Shown one piece after another: positions 42,206 through 50,041 of a DNA stretch of 64,000 nt. The notes beneath the pieces are model-generated. The model did no database searches. It was not told the DNA's origin and saw only the letters and a program-made list of their open reading frames with translations. The translations under genes were made by a program, and so were the position numbers. Each line of letters starts with the position of its first letter. Position 1 is the stretch's first letter. Source of the DNA: Peribacillus asahii (lineage in GTDB: Bacteria; Bacillota; Bacilli; Bacillales; DSM-1321); NCBI RefSeq assembly GCF_004006295.1, contig NZ_CP026095.1, forward strand, positions 517,501 to 581,500, written 5' to 3'.

Positions 42206-43946
42206 AGTTATATGTTTTATTGTTTAAACATGAAGGTTGAGAAAGCTGCTTGCATTCTCGGAATGCGAAATGATGGCAGCCTATGCATTGGTTCGTGTTT
42301 AATTGGGTTAGTGCATAGTTAATAGCTTCTCCGGTATGTTTGAAGAAATACTCTTCTCCAATTTCCTCTAGTAATTTATTTTTTTGTAACGTTTCTTTTA
42401 ACGTTGATGTAGCCCCTGAAACTAGTACAGTTCCTCCAGAATTATGAATCTCTTTTACGATGTTTCGGAATGTAGCTTCTCCAGTTGTATCCATAAACGG
42501 TACTTTACTAAGCCGTAAAATTAACACTCGTGGTTTCCCTTGCAGTGTGTTCAGTATGTTTTTTTCAAACGTTTGCGCTGCTCCAAAAAAGAGAGGTCCC
42601 TCGATTGTATAAATACTCACTTGTGGACAATCATGCTGATCATTTACAACATGGGGCAACACTTTACTTTGCTTATTATGATGATCTGGCAGTACTTTTT
42701 CTGTTATGAGCTGCTTGCTCATTTGGTTGACAAATAATAGGATGGCTAAAATAAGGCCTACTTCAACAGCTATAGTTAAGCTTGTAAATACAGTTAAGAG
42801 AAAAGTTAAAAGCAGAACAAGAGAATCTCCGGTTTTCTGTTTAAGTAAGTGGGCGAAATGTTTTCGTTCACTCATATTCCAAGCGACAATCATTAAAACA
42901 GGAGCCATGCTTGCCAGAGGAATCGCCGAAGCATACGGAGCGAGCAATAACAAAGTCAATAAAACAAAGACGCCATGAATGATACCAGACATCGGAGAGA
43001 CGGCACCGCTTTTAATATTCGTAGCTGTTCGGGCAATGGCCCCGGTAGCCGGAATACCCCCGAAAAAAGGCGTGACGATATTGGCAACTCCTTGCCCGAT
43101 TAGTTCACGATTACTATTATGCTTACTGTTTGTCATGCCATCAGCGACAACCGCTGACAGTAGAGATTCAATAGCTCCTAAGGCAGCAATGACAAAAGCG
43201 GGAGCAAGCAATCGTTCAATTCTTTCCCAAGTTATATCGAGCATTTCAAATTGTGGAAGTGCATTAGGAATGCCTCCATAAACGGTTCCGATCGTTGGAA
43301 CTTGTTCAGCAAAGAAGATAGACGCAACGATACTTGAAACAATTAATCCGGCTAAAGAGTTTGGTACTTTTGGTAGAAATTTGGCTGTGCCTAGAATCAC
43401 AAATAGACAGATGAGTGCTGTTATAATGCTATAGACATTTATAGTATCTACATGAAGGATAATTTCTTTCATATTTGTTATAAACTGCTCATGCTTTTCA
43501 ATGCCTGTTAGTCCTAAAAAGTTGGCGATTTGCCCAGTGAAAATAATCACTGCAATTCCTGCAGTAAAACCAATTGTAACGGGGAGCGGGATATATTTGA
43601 TTAATGTACCGAGCTTAAACATACCCATGAGACATAGCATGATCCCCGCTAATAATCCAGCTAATAGCAAGTCTGCATAACCATAGGCAAGAACAATGCC
43701 TAATAAAATAGGGACAAAAGCTCCGGTTGGTCCGCCAATTTGGTATTTGGAACCACCGAGTAGAGAAATGAGAATCCCAGCAATAATGGTTGTATAAATT
43801 CCATACTCTGGATTCACTCCGGAAGCAATGGCAAAAGCCATAGCGAGTGGAATAGCAATAACGCCAACAGTTATACCTGAGAGGATATCTTTTTGAAAAT
43901 CGACTGATGAATAGCCTTGAAATCTCCCTGTAAATTTAGTTCTCAC
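42204..43946 (-). CDS. SulP-family anion transporter with STAS domain
   Basis: A 580-residue protein. The membrane domain (~15-410) starts GITVGVIAIPLAMAFAIASG and includes GGIPATGAIARTATNIKSGA. A cytoplasmic STAS domain (~430-550, LILRLSKVPFMDTTGEATF) follows, then an odd tail CIGCHHFAFRECKQL with four Cys and several His. SulP proteins carry sulfate, bicarbonate or similar anions. Substrate here is unknown. GTG 43946 follows GAAGGGG. An ArsR regulator gene lies just upstream on the same strand, with 30 bases between. Confidence 0.9.
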   Translation of the reverse strand: MRTKFTGRFQGYSSVDFQKDILSGITVGVIAIPLAMAFAIASGVNPEYGIYTTIIAGILISLLGGSKYQIGGPTGAFVPILLGIVLAYGYADLLLAGLLAGIMLCLMGMFKLGTLIKYIPLPVTIGFTAGIAVIIFTGQIANFLGLTGIEKHEQFITNMKEIILHVDTINVYSIITALICLFVILGTAKFLPKVPNSLAGLIVSSIVASIFFAEQVPTIGTVYGGIPNALPQFEMLDITWERIERLLAPAFVIAALGAIESLLSAVVADGMTNSKHNSNRELIGQGVANIVTPFFGGIPATGAIARTATNIKSGAVSPMSGIIHGVFVLLTLLLLAPYASAIPLASMAPVLMIVAWNMSERKHFAHLLKQKTGDSLVLLLTFLLTVFTSLTIAVEVGLILAILLFVNQMSKQLITEKVLPDHHNKQSKVLPHVVNDQHDCPQVSIYTIEGPLFFGAAQTFEKNILNTLQGKPRVLILRLSKVPFMDTTGEATFRNIVKEIHNSGGTVLVSGATSTLKETLQKNKLLEEIGEEYFFKHTGEAINYALTQLNTNQCIGCHHFAFRECKQLSQPSCLNNKTYN

Positions 43947-43976
43947 AGTATGCCCCTTCTTTTCTGTTCAATAGTT

Positions 43977-44309
43977 TTATTGTTCACTCTTTTCTGTCTC
44001 ATCCAGTTCTTCTTCCAATATGGAAATGGTATCAATTAAATGATTATTATAAATTTCTTTAGCGATAGCTAGTAAGTCAGCAATTTTTGGATCACGAAGC
44101 GAATAAATGACCTTTTTTCCATCCTTCGTACCTACAACAATATTTTTGGCTCGAAGAACACTTAACTGTTGTGAAACAGCTGAGCCTTCGCTTCCCAAAC
44201 TACTTTGAATTTCATTAACACTTTTATCTCCTTCAGTTAATAATTCAAGGATTTGAATGCGTAACGGATGTGCTAACGCTTTAAAAAATTCTGTTTTAAA
44301 TTGCTGCAT
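43977..44309 (-). CDS. ArsR-family regulator of the SulP gene
   Basis: About 110 residues, winged helix with FFKALAHPLRIQILELLTEG and recognition helix GSAVSQQLSVLRAKNI. It has no cysteine at all and no DxHx10HxxE alpha-5 metal site, so it is neither a classic thiol nor a zinc sensor. It should bind the perfect 32-bp palindrome just upstream and control itself plus SulP. ATG 44309 is preferred (GGAG six bases upstream). ATG 44321 is in frame but poorly placed. Confidence 0.88.
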   Translation of the reverse strand: MQQFKTEFFKALAHPLRIQILELLTEGDKSVNEIQSSLGSEGSAVSQQLSVLRAKNIVVGTKDGKKVIYSLRDPKIADLLAIAKEIYNNHLIDTISILEEELDETEKSEQ

Positions 44310-44338
44310 ATGATTCTCCATTTCTTTATGAATATAAA

Positions 44339-44370
44339 ATCAACATATTCAAATATTTGAATATGTTGAT
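44339..44370. promoter_or_regulatory. Perfect palindromic ArsR operator
   Basis: A 32-bp perfect palindrome whose arms are ATCAACATATTCAAAT and its complement. The core ATTCAAATATTTGAAT is a typical ArsR-family operator. It lies 30 bases before the arsR start. Confidence 0.88.
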
Positions 44371-44431
44371 TTTACTACATTTTGTAAATAACATCAATGG
44401 GTTGTAAATTTTTACATATCGACTTTGGTAT

Positions 44432-44490
44432 AAAAAACCCCTATAAGTAAACGGTATATGGTGATCCATATTCCGTTTCACTTATAGGGG
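44432..44490 (-). terminator. Terminator of the acyltransferase gene
   Basis: Very long minus-strand stem (arms about 44466-44490 and 44438-44461, ends CCCCTATAAGT/ACTTATAGGGG) followed by T6. Confidence 0.92.
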
Positions 44491-44513
44491 ATTGTTTTGT
44501 ATCTAAATTAAGC

Positions 44514-45584
44514 TTACGCACTTTTTTGTATAGGCAGTTCCTGCTCAAGTTTACGCTTATTAGATAGCCATTTGAATGGAAATGCACAATAATCGACTAT
44601 TTTTCCTTCGATTAATGGTTTCATTAGCACAGTGACAGATTTAGAGCTTAGTATGAGCACAAGTAAAATCGCATACATCGGCAGCTGTAAATAATGCCAG
44701 ATTGTTGTAAACTCTTCTGGATTGATGACATATACGTATAGTGTTCGAACGATTGCTCCGTGAAGGATATAAATATAGGCTGTTTTTCGTCCTAAGTTTG
44801 TAAAGAATGTCTTTTTGGTTGGTACAAAGGATAAAAACGCAAAGCCTACTAAAAGTGAAAATGAATAAAACATGGCCCGTTTTAAGCCGATATACCATTC
44901 TTCATGTCCATTTGCAATATAGGAACGGTTTGCTCCTAACCAAGATTGAACTTCGGCTGGTGGAAATTGAGATACAATAAACCAAACTACTACAATAAAA
45001 ACAATACCTAGTAATTTAGAAGACTTCTTTTTCACGATTTCAAAATGTTCTTTCTTCAAATAAAACCCTAGCATAAAGAAAGGAAAGTAAGTAAAGGTTC
45101 TTTGAATATTAAAATAATGTCCAGCACCTTCGATATACCCGATTCCAATTCCAAAAATAAAAGCGAAAAGGAGTGGATGCTTTAAATTAGAGAAAATAAA
45201 TAAAAGCATTTTCCACATAAATAAACTGAATATAAACCATAAAGTAAATTGTGGCTGGAAGAAGTCATAAGTGAATATACTTTTGTCATATAATAAGTAA
45301 TAGTAATATGCAAAAATTACTTGAAATAGTAAATAAGGTACAAGGATTGTTTTCGCCGTTTTTTCAATGTAACCAGGCCGATTAAAGCCTTTGGATAAAA
45401 AGCCTGTAATAATGATGAGGGCAGGCATTCTAAGCAGAGAAAGAAAATTGTTTAATTCGAAGATAAACCAATGATGGTGTTTTACTTGCACGATAAAGTG
45501 ACCAAATACAACTAGAAATACGAGAATAAATCTAGCGTTATCCAAAAAAGGGTCACGTTCCTTGACAATACTAATCGTTAACAT
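44514..45584 (-). CDS. Membrane acyltransferase (Acyltransferase 3 family)
   Basis: A 356-residue protein with about ten membrane spans. The opening LDNARFILVFLVVFGHFI holds the conserved His of acyltransferase-3 enzymes, and RMPALIIITGFLSKGF is the next family block. Similar Bacillus proteins (YkrP-like, COG3594) acetylate sugars or cell-wall polymers. The acceptor here is unknown. Its leader contains a sigma-A-like promoter and an internal terminator. Confidence 0.85.
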   Translation of the reverse strand: MLTISIVKERDPFLDNARFILVFLVVFGHFIVQVKHHHWFIFELNNFLSLLRMPALIIITGFLSKGFNRPGYIEKTAKTILVPYLLFQVIFAYYYYLLYDKSIFTYDFFQPQFTLWFIFSLFMWKMLLFIFSNLKHPLLFAFIFGIGIGYIEGAGHYFNIQRTFTYFPFFMLGFYLKKEHFEIVKKKSSKLLGIVFIVVVWFIVSQFPPAEVQSWLGANRSYIANGHEEWYIGLKRAMFYSFSLLVGFAFLSFVPTKKTFFTNLGRKTAYIYILHGAIVRTLYVYVINPEEFTTIWHYLQLPMYAILLVLILSSKSVTVLMKPLIEGKIVDYCAFPFKWLSNKRKLEQELPIQKSA

Positions 45585-45639
45585 CCCCTTAATTTTTATA
45601 TATTTACACTCTTAGCTCGCAATGGTAATTTTAATCAAC

Positions 45640-45663
45640 AAAAAAAAGACTTGGAAAAGTCTT
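45640..45663 (-). terminator. Terminator-like hairpin in the acyltransferase leader
   Basis: Minus-strand AAGACTT-TTCC-AAGTCTT followed by T8, located between the putative promoter at 45710 and the acyltransferase start. It could be an attenuator or end a very short RNA. Confidence 0.65.
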
Positions 45664-45709
45664 AAGTCAACATACAGAGCCAGTATTGTTTCGAAGCTAT
45701 TTAAATATA

Positions 45710-45737
45710 ATTATAGCTTATCTCGAATATATTTCAA
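45710..45737 (-). promoter_or_regulatory. Putative sigma-A promoter of the acyltransferase
   Basis: Minus strand TTGAAA, 16-base spacer, TATAAT. It would give a leader of about 118 bases carrying the hairpin at 45640-45663. Confidence 0.6.
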
Positions 45738-45848
45738 TGGAACCACTAGTAAAAGTAGATAGGAATTTCCTCTCGTTTTGATAGGGGGGTACTAATTTGA
45801 ATTTTTGAATATAGGAATTTTCTCCTAAACAATTGTTTAAATGGTGAT

Positions 45849-45882
45849 AAAAAACGCCTCTAGCAAAAAAGCTGGAGGCGTT
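45849..45882 (-). terminator. Terminator of the candidate small RNA
   Basis: Minus strand AACGCCTCCAGC-TTTTTT-GCTAGAGGCGTT followed by T-rich tail. No protein gene ends here on that strand. Confidence 0.88.
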
Positions 45883-46101
45883 GTTATGTGAAAAAATAGT
45901 CCCCGACTACCCTAGGTTTGATTGTAGTAAATGAAGATAACTGAATAAAGAGGGGGCAATATTCTAGTGACTCATATTTACACAAAGCATCAATCATTTC
46001 TAATGGGTACAGAGAAAGTCGGGGTGACATTGTATGCTTGTACAATGTCTAAAAGGTGTACGATTTTAAAGATCGTACGTACTTATCAAAATTCATAAAA
46101 T

Positions 46102-46120
46102 AATAATGAAAATCATTATC
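46102..46120. promoter_or_regulatory. Fur box
   Basis: AATAATGAAAATCATTATC matches the 19-bp Fur consensus GATAATGATAATCATTATC at 17 of 19 positions. It overlaps the predicted start point of the minus-strand small RNA. It lies ~190 bases before the ABC exporter on the other strand, where it could matter less. Confidence 0.85.
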
Positions 46121-46127
46121 AATTAGA

Positions 46128-46156
46128 ATTTTATCTCGTTTTTCTTTTTTTGTCAA
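46128..46156 (-). promoter_or_regulatory. Sigma-A promoter of the candidate small RNA
   Basis: Minus strand TTGACA (46151-46156), spacer of exactly 17 bases, TAAAAT (46128-46133). This is the best sigma-A match seen in the window, directly followed by the Fur box. Confidence 0.8.
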
Positions 46157-46307
46157 CAGGTGTGTTGGAAAATTTTTTTATAAAATAGAAGAGCAGCTAA
46201 ATCGTGTTAAAATTTTAATGCAAATTGTATAATTGGAACAATTAACAAAAGGTTTTGAGACTTTTGGAAAATAAAATACATAATGGATGTTCAAAAAGGG
46301 TGAATCG

Positions 46308-48047
46308 ATGATAAAACTATTTAAATATTTGAAACCATATCAACTATTCATCGGGCTTGCTCTGTTTTTTCTATTCGTTGAACTTGGAGTAGAGCTCGTA
46401 CAGCCGTTGTTAATGGCGAAAATTATTGATGAAGGAATTATGCAGAAAGATTTATCGGTCGTTGTTTTTTGGGGCTCTATCATGATGGGGATGGCGCTGT
46501 TTTCCTTTTTCGGAGGAATTGTTAATTCTTTTGCTGCTTCACATGTTGCTCAAAGCTTTGGTTACGATGTTCGAAAACGTTTGTTTGAAAAAGTGCAAGC
46601 CTTTTCATTTTCTAATTTGAATAAATTTGCTGCCTCTTCGTTAATTACGAGATTAACGAATGATGTAACAATGATTCAAAGTACGGTATTTATGGGTCTT
46701 CGCATTATGCTGCGTGCCCCGCTAATGGTCATCGGCGGGGGTGTAATGGCGCTTTTCGTCCATGTTCAGTTAGCGCTTATTTTAGTCATTATGATTCCCG
46801 TTCTTGTGTTCTTTTTAGTATGGATGATGAAGCGAGCGATGCGTTTATTTAAAGGTGTACAGGAGAGATTAGATCAAGTAAATAGTGTAATACGTGAGAA
46901 CTTGATGGGAATGAGAGTCATTAAAGTGTTTCTACGAAAAAATCATGAGGTGAAGCGTTTTGCTACAGCAAGTGATGAATTAAAAGAGAAAACAACTGTA
47001 TCTCTACGATTCATTGAAACGACGATACCAGTATTAATGCTCGTCATGAATGGCGGAATTCTCTTTATTATTTGGCTGGGCAGTGAGTATATTTCGACTG
47101 GCGATATTCAAGTCGGAGAGGTAGTTGCTATTGTCAATTATGCAATGAGAATTACAGCTTCCCTCTCCATCTTATCTTGGTTAATGACAGTAGTTGCACG
47201 AGCGAAGGCATCGGCAGACCGTGTGAATGACATAGTAGATACAGAAATCGATCTTCTTGATACGAAGGAAACGGGTTATATAGAGGGGAAATATGAAGGA
47301 AAGATACAATTTGATTCGGTCTCTTTTCGTTACCCAGGAAGTGAAGCACTTGTATTAAAAAATCTTTCGTTTACCGCTGACGCGAGAGAAACGGTAGCGA
47401 TTATGGGGGCGACAGGATCTGGGAAAACCTCATTGTTTCAATTGATTCCTCGGCTTTTTGATATTGAGTCTGGGTATATTTATTTGGATGATGAAGAGCT
47501 TACACATATACCGCTTCATACGCTTCGAAAGCAAATTGGCTATGTGCCGCAGGAGGCTGTCCTTTTTTCAGGATCTATCCGAGAGAATATTGCGTGGGGC
47601 AAGGAAGAAGCTTCTATTGAAGAAATTATGTTGGCAGCCAAACATGCACAAATTCATGAAACCATTATGCAATTACCTAAGCAATATGAAACAACTTTAG
47701 GCCAGAAAGGCATCAACCTTTCTGGTGGACAAAAACAGCGTCTTTCAATTGCTCGTGCCCTTGTTCGAAATCCTAAAATTCTTTTGTTAGATGATAGTAC
47801 AAGTGCTCTGGATTTAAAAACAGAGGGAAAGTTGCTTCATGCATTAAAAGGGTATAGCTGTACGACGCTTATTATTACTCAAAAGATTAGCACAGCGATG
47901 GAAGCGGATAAAATCTTATTATTAGACGAAGGGGAGCTGATTGCTATAGGGACACATACGCAATTAGCCGAGACGAATGCTCTTTATCAAAAAATTATCC
48001 AATCGCAGTTTGGAAAGGAGGGATTGCGATTTGAGGCCAAAAGCTAA
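46308..48047 (+). CDS. Heterodimeric ABC exporter, subunit with degenerate catalytic site
   Basis: About 579 residues: six-span exporter membrane domain (~1-310) and ATPase domain. Walker A is MGATGSGKTS and the signature LSGGQKQR is intact. The Walker B end reads LLLDDSTSALD (Asp replaces the catalytic Glu), and the switch His is Gln (LIITQKIS). This is the degenerate-site half of a BmrC/LmrC/YfiB-type pair. ATG 46308 follows AAAGGGTGAATCG. The downstream partner gene overlaps its end by 17 bases. Likely role: multidrug or lipid-like export. Confidence 0.9.
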   Translation: MIKLFKYLKPYQLFIGLALFFLFVELGVELVQPLLMAKIIDEGIMQKDLSVVVFWGSIMMGMALFSFFGGIVNSFAASHVAQSFGYDVRKRLFEKVQAFSFSNLNKFAASSLITRLTNDVTMIQSTVFMGLRIMLRAPLMVIGGGVMALFVHVQLALILVIMIPVLVFFLVWMMKRAMRLFKGVQERLDQVNSVIRENLMGMRVIKVFLRKNHEVKRFATASDELKEKTTVSLRFIETTIPVLMLVMNGGILFIIWLGSEYISTGDIQVGEVVAIVNYAMRITASLSILSWLMTVVARAKASADRVNDIVDTEIDLLDTKETGYIEGKYEGKIQFDSVSFRYPGSEALVLKNLSFTADARETVAIMGATGSGKTSLFQLIPRLFDIESGYIYLDDEELTHIPLHTLRKQIGYVPQEAVLFSGSIRENIAWGKEEASIEEIMLAAKHAQIHETIMQLPKQYETTLGQKGINLSGGQKQRLSIARALVRNPKILLLDDSTSALDLKTEGKLLHALKGYSCTTLIITQKISTAMEADKILLLDEGELIAIGTHTQLAETNALYQKIIQSQFGKEGLRFEAKS

Positions 48048-49806
48048 GGTGAAAAAGCCGGAAAACTGGTTTCCGACAGTAAAGCGTATTTGGGGTTATT
48101 TGCGTGAAAGGAAAAAAGGCATTGTATTTGTCTTACTTATGGTTATTGTGAGCTCTATGCTCGGTTTATTAGGACCTTATCTCGTAGGGGTTGCGATTGA
48201 TGAATATATTGTAACGAGAGATGGGAGCGGGCTTTTGCTTTTATTGTGCAGCTTGCTTGGTGTTTATGTATTCTATTCTCTTTCAACCTGGCTGCAAAAT
48301 TATTGGATGATTGGGATAGCTCAACATACAGTTTACCGGATGCGAAGTGATTTATTTTATCAATTTCAATTACTGCCGATTTCCTTTTTCGATAAACGAA
48401 AGCATGGCGAATTGATGAGTCGTGTTACGAATGATATGGAAAATGTTAGTTCTACGTTAAATAGCTCCGTTATTCAGATTTTTTCTAGTGTGTTGACGCT
48501 GGTTGGAACGATTGGAGTAATGCTATGGTTAAGTCCGTTATTAACATTGCTAACATTGACGATTGTGCCGCTTATGTTCTATGGCATGAAGTGGATTACC
48601 AATCGAACAGGGAAGCTATTTAAAGAGCAGCAGAGCAGCATTGGTGAATTAAATGGATTTATTGAGGAAACCATTTCTGGACAGCGGATTGTCAAAACGT
48701 TTTCCCAAGAAGAGAAGGTTATGGGAGAATTTTTAGAAAGAAGCGAAAGATACAAACGTTCTTCCTTTTGGGCACAATCTTACTCGGGGTTAATTCCTAA
48801 GTTGATGAACTTGCTAAATAACCTTAGCTTTACGATTATTGCAGCAATTGGTGGATATCTGGCGTTAAAGGGTGTTGTTTCAATTGGGGTTATTGTAATT
48901 TTCACGGAATACTCCAGACAGTTTACTCGTCCGTTGAACGAATTAGCCAATCAGTTTAATACATTGTTATCGGCGATTGCAGGTGCTGAGCGAGTATTTG
49001 AAGTGTTAGACGAACGAGAAGAGGCACAAGATGAGAAGGAAGCTAGTGTCCTCCGACATGTGACAGGGAAAGTAGAGTTTGAACAAGTCTCTTTTTCCTA
49101 TGAAAAAGAAGGAAATAATACGATTAAAGATGTAAGTTTTCATGTTAATCCAGGGGAAACAATCGCACTTGTTGGACCGACAGGAGCGGGAAAAACGACG
49201 ATTATTAATTTACTATCTCGTTTTTATGAGGTGCAAAGTGGACGTATTATGGTAGATGGACAGGATATTAGTAATATAACAAGAGCTAGCTTGCGCTCTC
49301 ATATGGGCTTTGTTCTGCAAGATTCGTTTTTATTTCAAGGAACGATTCGTGAAAATATTCGATTCGGACGTCTAGAAGCAAGTGACACAGAGGTCGTTGA
49401 GGCTGCTAAACTAGCTAACGCACACTCTTTTATTATGAAATTGCCCAATCAATATGACACAGTGCTGAAACAGGATGATAGTGGAATTAGCCAAGGGCAG
49501 CGACAGTTGTTATCGATTGCACGAGCGATTCTAGCAAATCCAACGATTTTAATTTTAGATGAAGCAACAAGTAACATCGATACAATAACAGAAGTGAAGA
49601 TTCAGGAAGCGTTGGAACACTTAATGGAAGGAAGAACGAGCTTTGTCATTGCTCATCGCTTAAATACTATTCAACAAGCTGATCAAATTCTGGTGTTAGA
49701 AAAAGGGCGTATTATTGAAAAAGGCTCGCATAGAGAATTGTTAGAAGTAAAAGGGTTTTATTATGAGTTGTATCATAGTCAATTAAAAGGAGATAAGATT
49801 GGTTAA
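48031..49806 (+). CDS. Heterodimeric ABC exporter, catalytic partner subunit
   Basis: About 591 residues, TTG start at 48031 behind AAGGAGGG, overlapping the upstream gene. Six membrane spans are followed by an ATPase domain with LVGPTGAGKTT, intact Walker B LILDEATSNID and switch His FVIAHRLNTI. The signature motif is altered to ISQGQRQ. Combined with its partner, one ATP site is fully canonical (this Walker A/B with the partner's LSGGQ) and the other degenerate, as in BmrCD, LmrCD and TM287/288. Length is closer to YfiC than to BmrD. Confidence 0.9.
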   Translation: MRPKAKVKKPENWFPTVKRIWGYLRERKKGIVFVLLMVIVSSMLGLLGPYLVGVAIDEYIVTRDGSGLLLLLCSLLGVYVFYSLSTWLQNYWMIGIAQHTVYRMRSDLFYQFQLLPISFFDKRKHGELMSRVTNDMENVSSTLNSSVIQIFSSVLTLVGTIGVMLWLSPLLTLLTLTIVPLMFYGMKWITNRTGKLFKEQQSSIGELNGFIEETISGQRIVKTFSQEEKVMGEFLERSERYKRSSFWAQSYSGLIPKLMNLLNNLSFTIIAAIGGYLALKGVVSIGVIVIFTEYSRQFTRPLNELANQFNTLLSAIAGAERVFEVLDEREEAQDEKEASVLRHVTGKVEFEQVSFSYEKEGNNTIKDVSFHVNPGETIALVGPTGAGKTTIINLLSRFYEVQSGRIMVDGQDISNITRASLRSHMGFVLQDSFLFQGTIRENIRFGRLEASDTEVVEAAKLANAHSFIMKLPNQYDTVLKQDDSGISQGQRQLLSIARAILANPTILILDEATSNIDTITEVKIQEALEHLMEGRTSFVIAHRLNTIQQADQILVLEKGRIIEKGSHRELLEVKGFYYELYHSQLKGDKIG

Positions 49807-49812
49807 CTTTTG

Positions 49813-49851
49813 CATGCTATTCAGGGAAAAGGCTGAATAGCATGTTTTTTT
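49813..49851 (+). terminator. Terminator of the ABC exporter operon
   Basis: Perfect 12-bp stem CATGCTATTCAG/CTGAATAGCATG followed by T7. Confidence 0.93.
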
Positions 49852-49879
49852 ATGAACAAATCCAATTTGTTGCATATAA

Positions 49880-49895
49880 AAGAAAGCGGTTACTT
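49880..49895. promoter_or_regulatory. Possible cre (CcpA) site upstream of cstA
   Basis: AAGAAAGCGGTTACTT fits the cre consensus ATGWAARCGYTTWCAT at about 13 of 16 positions. A carbon-starvation transporter is a sensible CcpA target. Confidence 0.45.
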
Positions 49896-49971
49896 ATAAT
49901 TCAGAATAGAAAGATAATTATACGGTGGATTCTTGTATGTTACATAGCTAATCATCAAAGGAGGTGGGCGG

Positions 49972-49998
49972 ATGGTTCACGCGACCTTTCTTTCTTAA
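49972..49998 (+). CDS. Possible 8-codon leader peptide before cstA
   Basis: ATG at 49972 encodes MVHATFLS then TAA. It is preceded by AAAGGAGGTGGGCGG, one of the best ribosome sites in the window. It ends 43 bases before the cstA start. It may be a regulatory upstream frame. No terminator/antiterminator pair is visible. Confidence 0.35.
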   Translation: MVHATFLS

Positions 49999-50041
49999 GC
50001 ATCTAATTTTTTCAAAAATGATGAAGAGGGGTTGAAGAAGA

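Larger units (their letters stand above)
45848..46121 (-). ncRNA. Candidate Fur-regulated small RNA
   Basis: A minus-strand unit with strong signals at both ends. At the 5' end there is a near-perfect sigma-A promoter overlapped by a Fur box; at the 3' end a GC-rich intrinsic terminator (45849-45882). The predicted ~270-nt RNA contains hairpins GTACGAT/ATCGTAC (46057-46077) and ACATTGTA/TACAATGT (46027-46048), a long-range CCCCGACT/AGTCGGGG pairing, and an exposed C-rich stretch GCCCCCTCTTT (45950-45958 region) able to pair with Shine-Dalgarno sequences. A 47-codon frame (MSPRLSLYPLEMIDALCKYE...) exists inside, but no ribosome site precedes it. The set resembles FsrA-type iron-sparing sRNAs in logic. 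Identity with FsrA is not shown. Confidence 0.6.

Noticed and set aside
45905..46048. 47-residue protein gene (MSPRLSLYPLEMIDALCKYE...) within the Fur-controlled transcript
   Set aside because: The frame is open and begins with ATG, but no ribosome site precedes it and its codon choice is unlike neighbours. I kept it only as a note under the ncRNA.
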